A DNA stretch of 64,000 nucleotides from Candidatus Rokuibacteriota bacterium (GCA_016866775.1 VGLJ01000013.1:18785-82784), one strand, 5' to 3'. Shown: positions 1 through 8,380, counted from the first letter of the stretch. The notes: generated by a model not told the origin, from the sequence alone. Translations and numbers: made by a program.

Positions 1-54
1 GTCGATGAGGAGCGCGGCTATCCGGGACGCCACGCCCCTACGGTATCAGGGGAC

Positions 55-522
55 TCAGTGCCACCGGCCGGGACCGTGACTCCGCACGAACTGCGTGACG
101 ACGCGCCGCTGCTCGGGCGTGAGCGTGTCGTGGATCTCCAGGATCGCCTGCGTCACGGCGGCGTGGATCGTCTCGTGCCGCTGGTGCATCTTCGCGTGCA
201 GCGCCTCGACCTGCGCGGGGTCGATCCGATCGGCCTCGAAGAGCGCGAGCACCTCCTCGCGATGCGCCCGCCGGTCCGGCTGGTGCGCCTCGAAGGCGGC
301 GAAGGCGCGGCCGCGCGAGGCGTGGATCGCCGCGCGCTGTTCCGGCGTGACCTTCGCCTGGTCGAGCGCCTCGTCGAGGGCCGCCGACACCACGCGCTTC
401 ATCATCCTGCCGTGCATGCCGTGCCCGCCGGGGCCCTGGGCCCACGCGGCGAGCGCCGCGGCACCGGTCGCCACCGCCACCACCGGGATCGCCACCAGTC
501 CGAGCACCGTCCGTCGCTTCAT
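55..522 (-). CDS. Spy/CpxP-like periplasmic protein
   Basis: A 155-aa exported protein. The N-terminus MKRRTVLGLVAIPVV...AAWA is a signal peptide. The remainder is helical and charged, with two LTPEQR/VTPEQR-type motifs (near residues 58 and 138) typical of the LTXXQ Spy/CpxP family, which act as periplasmic chaperones or metal/stress sensors. His and Met are abundant just after the signal (GGHGMHGRMMKR), which could bind metal. The ORF is open upstream, but the ATG at 522 is preceded by GAGGAGGACGAC and starts a proper signal peptide, so I chose it. The family is judged from length and motifs only. Confidence 0.75.
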   Translation of the reverse strand: MKRRTVLGLVAIPVVAVATGAAALAAWAQGPGGHGMHGRMMKRVVSAALDEALDQAKVTPEQRAAIHASRGRAFAAFEAHQPDRRAHREEVLALFEADRIDPAQVEALHAKMHQRHETIHAAVTQAILEIHDTLTPEQRRVVTQFVRSHGPGRWH

Positions 523-625
523 GTCGTCCTCCTCGCGCGATGTCGTCGGACGCGTCACGCGTCCCGCACGGGCTCGACGATGCGGCGGCGTCGTGAAGCT
601 GGTGTGTGCGGAATGCAAAGAGTTG

Positions 626-1558
626 TTAGCGGGGACGGAGATGGACGACGTGACCGTCGGGATCGCGCACGAGCGACGGCTTCTCGCCCGAGGGGACGAC
701 ACCGATGATGCGCCAGGCGGCGAGATCGTTCATGCGCAGATCGCTCGGCATCGGGCGCCCGGTGCGCGGCTCGAGGTACTCGAGGAGCTCCACGGCGATG
801 CCGGCCGGTGCCGCCAGCGTCGTGATGCGCAGGCGCGCCCCGGGGACGTCGTTGAGCGCTTCCTGCTCGGGGCCGTGGTTGAGGCTCTCGCCCTTGAGGC
901 GCATGCCGAGCCCGTCGCGATAGAAGCGCAGGCTCTGCCCGGTGTCGGCGACGGTGATGGCGGTGTGGTCGATCCCGAGGAAGAGCCGATGCGTCCGGGC
1001 CCAGCGCGGGTCGCCCTTGTCCGGCGGGAAGTCGAGGATCTCGAGCGGATGCCCGTCGGGGTCACGGAAGTAGTACGCGTGGATCCCGCCGGCGTTCGGA
1101 TTCCACTCCGGCAGCCGCTGCGGCGACGCGGAGATGCCGGGCACCTGGTGACGCAGGAGCAGGTCGTGCGCCTTCTCCATGTCGCTCACGATGATCGCGA
1201 TGTGCTGGAACCAGCGGTCGTTGCTCCGCGAGTCCTTCGGGACCGGGCGCCCGCGCGCGCCGAACGCGATGAGCTCGATGCGCTCGTCGCCCAGCTTCAG
1301 CGTCGCCACCTTCGCCCGCCCGTCGCGCAGCCCGAAGAACGCGTTCCACTCCGGGCCGTTGAGGGTCTTCTCCGCGATCTTCTCGAAGGTCAGCACGCGC
1401 GTGTAGAAGGCGACCGCACGCTCGAGGTCGGAGACCGTGAGCCCGATCGCGTCGACCGCCTCGACGCGTGCCGCCGTCACGGCGGGCGCGGGCGTTTCGT
1501 GAAGCCACAACACCGCGGGCAGGACGAGCGCCGCGAAGGTCAGAGCGAGGCGGAGCAT
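626..1558 (-). CDS. Exported two-domain VOC (glyoxalase-fold) protein
   Basis: A 310-aa protein with two vicinal-oxygen-chelate modules: residues ~32-160 (VDAIGLTVSDLERAVAFY...DPDGHPLEILDF) and ~175-300 (GIDHTAITVADTGQSLRFY...DPDGHVVHL). Each ends in the usual DPDGH strand. The start MLRLALTFAALVLPAVLW is a signal peptide or anchor, so the protein probably acts in the periplasm. The longer ORF upstream is antisense to the CDF gene and was dropped. VOC proteins are metal-dependent lyases, dioxygenases or binding proteins; no substrate can be assigned. Confidence 0.75.
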   Translation of the reverse strand: MLRLALTFAALVLPAVLWLHETPAPAVTAARVEAVDAIGLTVSDLERAVAFYTRVLTFEKIAEKTLNGPEWNAFFGLRDGRAKVATLKLGDERIELIAFGARGRPVPKDSRSNDRWFQHIAIIVSDMEKAHDLLLRHQVPGISASPQRLPEWNPNAGGIHAYYFRDPDGHPLEILDFPPDKGDPRWARTHRLFLGIDHTAITVADTGQSLRFYRDGLGMRLKGESLNHGPEQEALNDVPGARLRITTLAAPAGIAVELLEYLEPRTGRPMPSDLRMNDLAAWRIIGVVPSGEKPSLVRDPDGHVVHLRPR

Positions 1559-1589
1559 CCCGGGGATCCTATGCCATAATCCCGCCGCC

Positions 1590-2117
1590 GTGACGGCCGA
1601 GTCTCCGTCTGCGCGCGCCGACGAGAAGGAGCGCTCGGTTCTCGTGGGTGTCGTCACCAGCTCCGTCGGCCTTCCCTTCGGCATCCTCGCGGTCGTGCTC
1701 GCCAACTCCGTCGCCCTGCTCGCGGACCTCCTGCGTGCCGCCGCGGCGCTGGTGGCCGTCGTCCTCTCGTGGCTGACGCTGCGGGCCGTGCGCCGCGCAC
1801 GACCCGACGCCTTCAACTACGGCCTCGGCAAGCTCGAGAGCTCGGTGCACGATCTCCTCGATCGCGCGCTCGAGGAATCGCGCCAGCTGCTCATCGTCCG
1901 CGTGCTCGCGCAGCACTTCGACGCGTACGAGCACGTGCGCGAGGTGCGCTCGCGGCGCTCCGGCGCGCGCATCTACATCGAGATCTTCCTGGGCTTCGAC
2001 GCGAGCCGCACGCTCGGCGGGGTGCAGCGCGCGGTCGACGCGATGCGGGCCGACCTCGAGGCGCTCATCGCCGGCAGCAGCGTGGTGATCGTTCCGGCCG
2101 CGGTGCGACCCGCGTGA
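1590..2117 (+). CDS. Cation diffusion facilitator lacking TM3-TM6
   Basis: A 175-aa protein (CDF transporters are about 300 aa). Residues 15-70 match the CDF start, two membrane helices ending NYGLGKLES. This is followed at once by the cytoplasmic C-terminal domain (DLLDRALEESRQ...RSRRSGARIYIEIFL). The four middle helices are missing in frame, so transport is doubtful unless it oligomerises unusually; it may be a decayed gene. The start is GTG with no Shine-Dalgarno but CATAAT 9 nt upstream, suggesting a leaderless mRNA. It overlaps the next gene by GTGA. An assembly deletion is the alternative. Confidence 0.6.
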   Translation: MTAESPSARADEKERSVLVGVVTSSVGLPFGILAVVLANSVALLADLLRAAAALVAVVLSWLTLRAVRRARPDAFNYGLGKLESSVHDLLDRALEESRQLLIVRVLAQHFDAYEHVREVRSRRSGARIYIEIFLGFDASRTLGGVQRAVDAMRADLEALIAGSSVVIVPAAVRPA

Positions 2118-2884
2118 GCACGCCGCGCGTGGCCGTGGTGATCGGGAGCGGCGGGCTGAAGTGTCTGGCGGCGATCGCGCTGTTCGAGTTCCTGGAGAAG
2201 CAGGGCATCACGCCGGCACTGCTGGTGGGCGCCAGCGGCGGCGGCACGCTCGCCGCGGCCGCGGGCATCGGGCTCGATGCCGCGCGGATGCAGGATCTGG
2301 CGAAGGAGATGGTGAACCCGCGGCTGTTCCGGCGCTTCGACTGGCGCGCGGTGCTGGGTGCGCTCGGCGTCCCGTTCTTCCGCTTCGAGCAGACGTCGGG
2401 GCTGGTGAGGCCCGGGCCGATCCGCGCCGTGTTCCGCCGGATCTTCGGCGATCGACGGCTCGAAGAGCTGCCGATCCGGACGGTGCTGCTCGCCACCGAC
2501 CTCACGACCTTCGAGCCCCATCACGCCGCCGCACAGGCGCACCGCGCTCGCGACGATGGTCTGGAACACACGCTCGCGCGCCGCGAACGAGGGCCAGAGC
2601 GCGAACGAGAGGAGCGCGGCGATGCCGCCGTCGAGGGCCGCGTCCACGAACACGCTGCGGATCCCGGCGGTCTTCCGGTCGGCGGCCCTGCGGGACAGCG
2701 CGCGCCCGAGCGGTGCCCAGCCGACGACGAGCGCGGACAGGCCGAGCCAGACCACCGTATCGCCGGAGCGCGCCGTGAGCATGATCGCGAGCACGAAGAG
2801 GTAGCTCCCGACCCGGCCATAAAAGTTCAGACGGACGAGCGGATGCTCACGCGGCATGCGACGGAAACGTCTAGTCGCCCATGA
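2114..2884 (+). CDS. Patatin-like phospholipase, C-terminal part replaced
   Basis: The first ~135 residues are a patatin-like serine lipase: oxyanion loop GSGGLKCLA, nucleophile elbow VGASGGGTLAAA, and up to VLLATDLTTFEP. The catalytic Asp-Gly region that should follow is absent. From about 2520 the reading frame continues by chance through the antisense of a MASE2-like gene, so the last ~120 residues are not lipase-like. The start is GTG in a GTGA overlap with the CDF gene. Very probably inactive; the junction is either a deletion/rearrangement or an assembly chimera. Confidence 0.55.
   Translation: MSTPRVAVVIGSGGLKCLAAIALFEFLEKQGITPALLVGASGGGTLAAAAGIGLDAARMQDLAKEMVNPRLFRRFDWRAVLGALGVPFFRFEQTSGLVRPGPIRAVFRRIFGDRRLEELPIRTVLLATDLTTFEPHHAAAQAHRARDDGLEHTLARRERGPEREREERGDAAVEGRVHEHAADPGGLPVGGPAGQRAPERCPADDERGQAEPDHRIAGARREHDREHEEVAPDPAIKVQTDERMLTRHATETSSRP
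2520..2857 (-). pseudogene. N-terminal MASE2-like membrane domain fragment
   Basis: From ATG 2857 the minus strand encodes about 110 residues with several hydrophobic helices (NFYGRVGSYLFVLAIML, VVWLGLSALVVGW, ALLSFALWPSF). Their spacing and the AP/ALSRR/FVDAALDGG pattern recall MASE2, the sensor domain in front of nucleotide cyclases or GGDEF domains. After about 2520 the frame runs into the antisense of the patatin gene and all similarity ends, so the effector domain is missing. The end given is the apparent breakpoint; the open frame continues to 1973. MASE2 is assigned by eye. Confidence 0.45.
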
Positions 2885-3053
2885 TCTCGCAGATGCCGAC
2901 CACTTCGTTGTAATACCCGTCGCACGACGCCGCCTCCGGCGCGACCGGCGCCTGGAAGTCCGCGTCACTGCGCACGTTCGCGACGGCATGCGTTCCGGCG
3001 CCCGCGGCGACGAGCGCGACCAGGCTGAGCGCTGCAGCGATCTTCGACTTCAT
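2871..3053 (-). CDS. Tiny exported peptide, C-terminal Cys motif
   Basis: A 60-aa product. Residues 1-25 (MKSKIAAALSLVALVAAGAG...) are a Sec signal, and the mature part ends CDGYYNEVVGICEIMGD. The same C-terminal pattern, C-[DE]-G-[YW]-Y-N-x4-[IV]-C-[DE]-x-[ML]-G-D, recurs in the lipoprotein at 21799-21984 and more loosely at 43830. The two cysteines probably form a disulfide in the envelope. GGGGAGGAAC precedes the ATG, and a sigma-54-like element lies 40 bp upstream, just after the preceding LLM gene. I do not recognise the family. Confidence 0.7.
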   Translation of the reverse strand: MKSKIAAALSLVALVAAGAGTHAVANVRSDADFQAPVAPEAASCDGYYNEVVGICEIMGD

Positions 3054-3093
3054 GCTGTTCCTCCCCTTGGAATGGTGAACTGGCCCAGGGGAG

Positions 3094-3109
3094 TGCAAGA
3101 GCGGGACCG
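3094..3109 (-). promoter_or_regulatory. Putative sigma-54 promoter of the Cys-motif peptide
   Basis: The minus strand reads CGGTCCCGCTCTTGCA. It has GG and GC exactly 10 nt apart and a perfect TTGCA at -12, compared with TGGCACG-N4-TTGCA. It lies between the LLM stop codon and the peptide start, about 40 bp from the ATG. The -24 half is weaker (CGGTCCCG). Confidence 0.45.
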
Positions 3110-3111
3110 AC

Positions 3112-4107
3112 CTACGGCGCGCAGGCCCGCAGGGCGGCGAGGACGCGCGCCTTCGCGTCGGAGCCGCCGCCGCGCGGGCTGACGATCGGCAACGTGATGC
3201 CGGAGGCGCGGTACCGCTCGATCTTCCCGCGACATTCGGCCGGCGTGCCCGCGAGCGTGACCGCGTCGATGAGCTCGGCGGGCACGAGGCGCGCGGCCTG
3301 GTCGCGGTCGCCACGGCCCCACGCGGCCTTGACCTGCGCGACGGCATCGGCAAACCCCGCCTCCGCGAGCAGGCGGTTGTAGCGCGGAAAGAACCCGACG
3401 TAGAACGCCAGCCCGGGTCTGAGACGCTCGCGTGCCTCGGCACCGTCGTCCGCCACCTGGCAGGGCAGCAGCGACGCGATCTCGACGTCCTCGGGCCGCC
3501 GGTTCGCGCGCCGCGCGCCGATGGCGACGTTGTGGGCCGCGCGACGTCCGGCCTCCAGCGTCGGGTACGTCAGGATCACGCCCTGCGCGAGCTCGCCGGC
3601 GACCTGCAGCATCGTCGGAAACAACGCCGCGAGATAGATCGGGATCTCGCGACGGGCCGGTGCGAACCAGAGGTCGAAGCGCTCGATCTGGATGACCTCG
3701 CCCTTGTGCGACACGACGCCGTCGCGGAGCAGCGCGCGGACGATTGCGACAGTGTCGCGCACGCGCGGGATGGCGCGGCCGAACGCGAGCCCGTGCTCGC
3801 CTTCGACCTGCACGCGGTGGCTCGAGCCGAGGCCGAGGATGAAGCGTCCGGCCGAGAGCTGGTCGACCGTGGCCGCCGCCATCGCGATGGTCGGCGCGCT
3901 GCGAACGAACACGCTCGAGATGCTGGTCCCGAGCCGGATGCGCGTCGTGACCGCCGCGCACGCGCTGAGGACCGCGAAGTGATCGCCGGCGTGGCCTTCG
4001 GCCATCCACGCGGACTCGTACCCGAGCTCCTCGGCGAGCCGGACGCACTCGACGATCTCGGTCGGGGTGAGTCCGGTGTTGCTGAAGGCCACGCCGATGC
4101 GTCTCAT
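3112..4107 (-). CDS. LLM-class flavin-dependent oxidoreductase
   Basis: A 331-aa bacterial-luciferase-fold protein. It begins MRRIGVAFSNTGL, has ELGYESAWMAEGH near residue 30, TRIRLGTSI (F420/FMN binding strand) and the hallmark LSAGRFILGLGSSH near 90. Such enzymes use reduced FMN or F420 to oxidise or reduce small organics; the substrate is unknown. It overlaps the UbiD gene by ATGA and is the last gene of the SBP-SDR-UbiD-LLM operon, consistent with a catabolic route for an imported aromatic or unsaturated acid. Confidence 0.85.
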   Translation of the reverse strand: MRRIGVAFSNTGLTPTEIVECVRLAEELGYESAWMAEGHAGDHFAVLSACAAVTTRIRLGTSISSVFVRSAPTIAMAAATVDQLSAGRFILGLGSSHRVQVEGEHGLAFGRAIPRVRDTVAIVRALLRDGVVSHKGEVIQIERFDLWFAPARREIPIYLAALFPTMLQVAGELAQGVILTYPTLEAGRRAAHNVAIGARRANRRPEDVEIASLLPCQVADDGAEARERLRPGLAFYVGFFPRYNRLLAEAGFADAVAQVKAAWGRGDRDQAARLVPAELIDAVTLAGTPAECRGKIERYRASGITLPIVSPRGGGSDAKARVLAALRACAP

Positions 4108-5477
4108 CCGCCGAGGCGGTCGACGAGCGCGCGCGCCCAGGCCATGCGGTCGGGCGACATGACGAGCTTTTCGGCGAAGGGCTGACCGAACGGGCGCGTC
4201 GCGTCGATCCCCAGCTTCGCGGTGACCCCGCGCTCGTCGGCGCTCGGGTCCAGCATCGCGCCGAGGCTGCCGGCGATGACGACGAGGTCGCGGTCGGCCT
4301 GCATGCGCGTCGCGACCGCCCACATCACCTCGGACTCGTCGAAGACGTCGATGTCGTCGTCCACGACCACCACGAGCTTCAGGTAGTGGTCGACGCCGAG
4401 GACGATCGGGATCACGTGCTTGGCTTCGCCGGGCCGGCCCTGCGTGATCGAGACGTAGGCGGTGAACGAGGACGTGCCGGACAGCGGCACGTGGACGCCG
4501 GTGACGTTCGGGATGACGCGCGACACCGCGTTGGTGATCTCCGCCTCGCGGATGAGCCCGAGCGTGGTGATGTGGTCGCCGGCGCGGCCGGACCCGATCG
4601 ACTGGAACCACGGGCGCTCGCGCATGGCGATGGCGCGCGCCTCGAACACGTGCTGCGTGCTGCGTCGCGAGAAGTAGCCGGTGAACTCGCCGAACGGCCC
4701 TTCGGGCTCGCGCACGCCGGGCAGGATCTCGCCTTCGATGACGATCTCCGCGGTCGCGGGCACGTGGACGTCGGACGTCAGGCACGGCGCGATCTGGAAC
4801 GGCTCGCCGAACAGGCCGCCGATGACGTCGAACTTGCCGACGTCCGCGGGCGGATACGCCAGCGAGCCCATCGACACGAGCGGGTGCACGCCGAGCACGA
4901 CCGCGCACGGCAGCGGCTGGCCCCTGGCCTCGGCGCGCCGCTGGTACTCGAACATCCGCCGGCGTGAGTGGAGGCTCACGCCCATCTTCGTCCGGCCCTT
5001 CACCTGGAAGCGGTGGTAGCCCTCGGTCTCGACGCCGGTGTCGGGATCGCGCGCGACCAGCAACCCGGCCGTCAGATAGCGCCCGGCGTCACCCGGAAAA
5101 TATTCGGGGATCGGCAGCGCGGCGAGGTCCACGTCGGCGCCGCGCAGCACGCGGGCGCGGAACGGCGGATCGGCGACGATCACCGGCTTCACGTAGTCCT
5201 TGATCCGCCGCGCGTACTCGTTGGCGAGCCCGCGCTCGGTCGTGTCGAGCGCGAACCCGAGCGAGCGGCGGCTGGCGACGACGTTGGCGATGATCGGAAT
5301 GTCGGAGCCGGTCACGTTCTCGAAGAGCAGGATCGGAGAGCGCCGCCGGCGCTCGTACTCCAGCACGAGCGCCATCACGTCGTGCTCGAGCGACACGGCG
5401 TCCGGCACGCGCACGACCTCCCGCGGGTAGGCCGCCTCGTAGGCGGCGACGAAGTGGCGCAGGCTCTGACGGTCCAT
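4104..5477 (-). CDS. UbiD-family prenyl-FMN decarboxylase
   Basis: A 457-aa protein of the UbiD/FDC fold. The core signature EGPFGEFTGYFS (about residues 270-281) carries the glutamates of the E-R-E catalytic set, and YHRFQVKGRTKMGV lies in the prFMN/metal-binding region. Family members reversibly decarboxylate or carboxylate alpha,beta-unsaturated or aromatic acids with prenylated FMN. No UbiX flavin prenyltransferase is present in the window. It overlaps the upstream SDR by TGATG and the downstream LLM gene by ATGA, so translation is probably coupled. A role in ubiquinone synthesis is less likely given this context. Confidence 0.85.
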   Translation of the reverse strand: MDRQSLRHFVAAYEAAYPREVVRVPDAVSLEHDVMALVLEYERRRRSPILLFENVTGSDIPIIANVVASRRSLGFALDTTERGLANEYARRIKDYVKPVIVADPPFRARVLRGADVDLAALPIPEYFPGDAGRYLTAGLLVARDPDTGVETEGYHRFQVKGRTKMGVSLHSRRRMFEYQRRAEARGQPLPCAVVLGVHPLVSMGSLAYPPADVGKFDVIGGLFGEPFQIAPCLTSDVHVPATAEIVIEGEILPGVREPEGPFGEFTGYFSRRSTQHVFEARAIAMRERPWFQSIGSGRAGDHITTLGLIREAEITNAVSRVIPNVTGVHVPLSGTSSFTAYVSITQGRPGEAKHVIPIVLGVDHYLKLVVVVDDDIDVFDESEVMWAVATRMQADRDLVVIAGSLGAMLDPSADERGVTAKLGIDATRPFGQPFAEKLVMSPDRMAWARALVDRLGG

Positions 5478-6376
5478 CACGGCGCCGCGGCCGGTGGAGG
5501 CCACGGAATGCCGAGTCTGTCCAGGCGACGCAGCCGATCCTGACCGAGCTGATCGTCCCACACCTCGGCGAGCGCATCCGGCGTCCAGCCGTCGGCGCGC
5601 GTCGCGGTTCGGAGCGGGGCCGGCTGCGACCACACCGCCACCTGGTTGCCGCGGACGTGCACGATCTGTCCCGTGATGTGCGCGGCCCTGTCGCTCACCA
5701 GGAACGCGGCGACGGGCGCGACGCCCTCCGGCGGCGCGAGGATCTGGCCGCGCCGCTGCTCGGGCACCCGCTCGGTCATGCGGGTGAGCGCCTCGGGCGA
5801 GATCACGTTGGCGCGCACGCCGTACTTCGCCATCGCCAGCGCCGTCGAGCGCATGAGCCCGACGATGCCTTCTTTCGCCGCCGAGTAGTTCGGTTGCCCC
5901 GGGCTGCCCTCGAGGCCGGCGGTCGACGTGAACCCGATGAGACAGCCGCGACGCTTCTCGCGCATGTGACGCGTGGCCGGCCGCCAGACCGTGAAGTGCC
6001 CCTTGAGGTGCACCTGGACGACGGCGTCCCACTCCTCTTCGCTCATGTTGAAGATCATCCGCTCGCGAAGGATGCCGGCGCAGCAGACGACCCCGTGAAG
6101 ATCGCCGAACTTCGTGAGCGCCAAGTCGACGACCGCTTCGCCGCCCGCCATGGTCGCGATGCTCTCGGCGAAGGCGACCGCGCGGCCGCCGCGCGACTCG
6201 ATCTCCTTGACGACGGCGTTCGCGGGCTCGCTCGACGGATGTCGCCCGTCGACGCTCACCCCGTAGTCGCTGACCACCACGCTCGCGCCGGCGGCGGCGC
6301 ACCCGAGCGAGACGGCGCGGCCGATTCCCGTCCCGCCGCCCGTGACCACGACGACCTTTCCGTCGAGCAATCCCAT
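5477..6376 (-). CDS. SDR-family NAD(P)-dependent oxidoreductase
   Basis: A 299-aa classical short-chain dehydrogenase. The nucleotide motif TGGGTGIG is at residues 12-19; the catalytic Ser (FTSTAG) and YSAAK Tyr/Lys follow near 160-175. The C-terminal extension of ~50 residues resembles multifunctional hydroxyacyl-CoA-dehydrogenase-type SDRs. GGAGGAGCGGACC precedes ATG 6376, so the five-codon-longer ORF start was rejected. It lies between the SBP and UbiD genes in the operon. It probably oxidises a hydroxy-acid, hydroxyacyl-CoA or alcohol intermediate; the substrate is unknown. Confidence 0.85.
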   Translation of the reverse strand: MGLLDGKVVVVTGGGTGIGRAVSLGCAAAGASVVVSDYGVSVDGRHPSSEPANAVVKEIESRGGRAVAFAESIATMAGGEAVVDLALTKFGDLHGVVCCAGILRERMIFNMSEEEWDAVVQVHLKGHFTVWRPATRHMREKRRGCLIGFTSTAGLEGSPGQPNYSAAKEGIVGLMRSTALAMAKYGVRANVISPEALTRMTERVPEQRRGQILAPPEGVAPVAAFLVSDRAAHITGQIVHVRGNQVAVWSQPAPLRTATRADGWTPDALAEVWDDQLGQDRLRRLDRLGIPWPPPAAAP

Positions 6377-6407
6377 GGTCCGCTCCTCCAAAGCCTGTGG
6401 ACACCCC

Positions 6408-7304
6408 TCAGATCACGTTCGCCACGAGCTTGTCGTACGTCGCGTCCGGGGCGATCAGATCCCACTCGACCATGAACCGGCGCGCCCGCTCGAATTCCTC
6501 CTCCGCGTACGGCGCCGGATCGACGTAGCGCAGCCGGGGCAGATAGAAGTCGTCGGCCGTGAGCTGGCGGCGATACTGCTCGGGGATCTCGTCGAGCAGG
6601 TGATGGACGTGCCGCTTCGTGTCGGCGTTGATGCGCGTGACCGCGCCGCGGAGCGCGCGCATGATCTGCTCCAGCGTCGCGCGGTCGAGGTCCGGCGAGA
6701 TGTTCTCGACGCCGAGGTAGTGCGTCTCGACGATCTTCTTGTACCCGGTCTTCTCGGCGAGCGTGATCCACGGCTCCATGAGCGTGGCGGCATCCACGTC
6801 GCCGCGCTCGAGCGCTTCCCAGCGCTGCTGCGTGGGGCCGACGTGGAACGCGCGGATCTCGTCCTTCGAGAGGAAGCCGTGGAGCATGGCGATGGTCGCG
6901 TAGTGCGAGCCCTGGTGGAACTGCACGCCGACCGTCTTGCCCGCGAGCTGGATCGGCGCGTTCACCGGTGACTCCGGACGGACGTAGATGCCCTGGCACA
7001 CCATCGCGGGACGGCGGAACGCGATCGGAGCGCCGCGCTTGCTGTCGCCGGCGCGGCGGATCTGACCCCACTCGCAGCCGCGGAAGACGTCGCACGCGTT
7101 CTGCTCGAAGTAGTTCTGGTAGTTGAACGCGCTGACGAGCCGCGGATCGACGAGGCGCGGGTCGCCCGGCGGAAACGGCGGCGGCGGCGGCGGCGTGACG
7201 ATCTCGACGTCGAGCCCTTCCGCCGCGAACAGGCCTTCGGCCTTCGCGACGTACCAGTGCAGGGCCAGGACCGCGGCGACGCTCTCGACCTTGATGGACT
7301 TCAT
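6408..7304 (-). CDS. NMT1/SsuA-like substrate-binding protein without signal peptide
   Basis: A 298-aa protein with the NitT/TauT substrate-binding pattern: early WYVAKAEGLFAAEGLDVEIV, then LAGKTVGVQFHQGSHYA and DVDAATLMEPWI. There is no recognisable signal peptide and a poly-proline stretch (PPPPPPFPP) near residue 40, so it may be a cytoplasmic THI5/NMT1-like protein rather than an importer subunit. No permease or ATPase is adjacent. GGGAGGC lies before the ATG. First gene of the minus operon with SDR, UbiD and LLM; its -10-like TACACT overlaps the divergent gene's promoter. Confidence 0.8.
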   Translation of the reverse strand: MKSIKVESVAAVLALHWYVAKAEGLFAAEGLDVEIVTPPPPPPFPPGDPRLVDPRLVSAFNYQNYFEQNACDVFRGCEWGQIRRAGDSKRGAPIAFRRPAMVCQGIYVRPESPVNAPIQLAGKTVGVQFHQGSHYATIAMLHGFLSKDEIRAFHVGPTQQRWEALERGDVDAATLMEPWITLAEKTGYKKIVETHYLGVENISPDLDRATLEQIMRALRGAVTRINADTKRHVHHLLDEIPEQYRRQLTADDFYLPRLRYVDPAPYAEEEFERARRFMVEWDLIAPDATYDKLVANVI

Positions 7305-7322
7305 GGATGCCTCCCGCGGCGG

Positions 7323-7332
7323 AGTGTACCCT
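7323..7332. promoter_or_regulatory. Overlapping divergent -10 elements
   Basis: AGTGTACCCT reads TACCCT on plus (9 nt before GTG 7342, no Shine-Dalgarno) and TACACT on minus (before the leadered SBP gene). The whole divergent gap is 37 bp, so both promoters must share this block. No convincing -35 element was seen on either side. Confidence 0.4.
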
Positions 7333-7341
7333 ACGCCTCGC

Positions 7342-8352
7342 GTGACTCGGCTCCCCCTCCGGCTGGGCGTGGTGTACGACTTCCGGAATCCGCCGGACTC
7401 CGGGATTCCGACGTCGCGGCTCTACGCCGAGATCCTCGACCAGGTCGCGTGGCTCGACACGCTCGGCCTCGACCTCGTCTGGTTCACCGAGCACCACTTC
7501 GTGGACGACGGCTACCTGCCGTCGTGGACGCCGGTGGCCGGCGCGATGGCGGCGCGCACGTCGCGCGTGCGCTTCTCGTCGGACATCTGCCTGCTGCCGT
7601 TCAGCCATCCGGTGCGCCTCGCCGAGGACCTCGCGGTCCTCGACAACCTCAGCGGCGGCCGCATCGAGATCGGCGTCGGCATGGGCTATGCGCCGCACGA
7701 GTTCCGCGGCTTCGGCATCCCGTTGCCGCAGCGGCTGTCGCGGATGGAGGAAGGGCTGGAAGTCCTCACGCGCTGCTTCACGGGCGAGCGCTTCAGCTTC
7801 CACGGCACGCGCTACGCCTTCGACGACGTCGTGATCCGTCCGCGCTACGTGCAGGCGGGCGGTCCGCCGCTGTGGATCGCTGCGATGTCGGCGAGCGGCG
7901 CGGCGCGGGCGGCGCGCTTCGGCGCGCACCTCCTGCCGCAGGGTGAGCGCGCGCAGGTGCTCGATCCGTGGCGCGAGGCCTTGCGCGCCGCCGGCCGCTC
8001 TCCGGACGACCGTCGCGTCGGGATCATCCGCTCGTGCTTCGTCACCGACGATCCGGAGCGCGAGTGGCCCGCCGTGCGCGCGGCCGAGCGGTACCGCGGC
8101 GAGCTCTACAACCGGTTCTTCGCGGAGTCCGGCCAGGACCGTTCGTGGTACCGCGCGGGCTCGCGCATCCCGCAGACGTGGGTGGTGGGCGGCGTCGACC
8201 AGTGCGTCGCGGAGCTGTCGGCGTTCATCGCCGAGCACGGGATCACGGATCTCGTGACGTGGGCCGTGCCGCCGGGTTTGCGGCCGGAGCAGATGAACCG
8301 GAGCCTCGAGCGCTTCGCGCGTGAGGTCGCGCCCCGCCTGCGCGTAAAATGA
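7342..8352 (+). CDS. LLM-class flavin-dependent oxidoreductase
   Basis: A 336-aa luciferase-like monooxygenase: LRLGVVYDFRNP at the start, LDLVWFTEHHFVDDGYLPS near residue 45, SGGRIEIGVGMGY near 105, and PPLWIAAMSASGAARAARFG before residue 190. GTG 7342 begins at the first beta strand and has TACCCT 9 nt upstream; an in-frame GTG at 7324 is possible. Oxidation of a small organic by FMNH2 or F420 is inferred from the family. It is divergent from the UbiD operon and probably belongs functionally with it. Confidence 0.85.
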   Translation: MTRLPLRLGVVYDFRNPPDSGIPTSRLYAEILDQVAWLDTLGLDLVWFTEHHFVDDGYLPSWTPVAGAMAARTSRVRFSSDICLLPFSHPVRLAEDLAVLDNLSGGRIEIGVGMGYAPHEFRGFGIPLPQRLSRMEEGLEVLTRCFTGERFSFHGTRYAFDDVVIRPRYVQAGGPPLWIAAMSASGAARAARFGAHLLPQGERAQVLDPWREALRAAGRSPDDRRVGIIRSCFVTDDPEREWPAVRAAERYRGELYNRFFAESGQDRSWYRAGSRIPQTWVVGGVDQCVAELSAFIAEHGITDLVTWAVPPGLRPEQMNRSLERFAREVAPRLRVK

Positions 8353-8380
8353 GGCGTTCGATCCGTCGACGAGGTGGCCG

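Noticed and set aside
7160-7200. GGC triplet run as a microsatellite or phase-variable repeat
   Set aside because: It encodes the poly-Pro stretch of the SBP in frame and is interrupted; no sign of instability.
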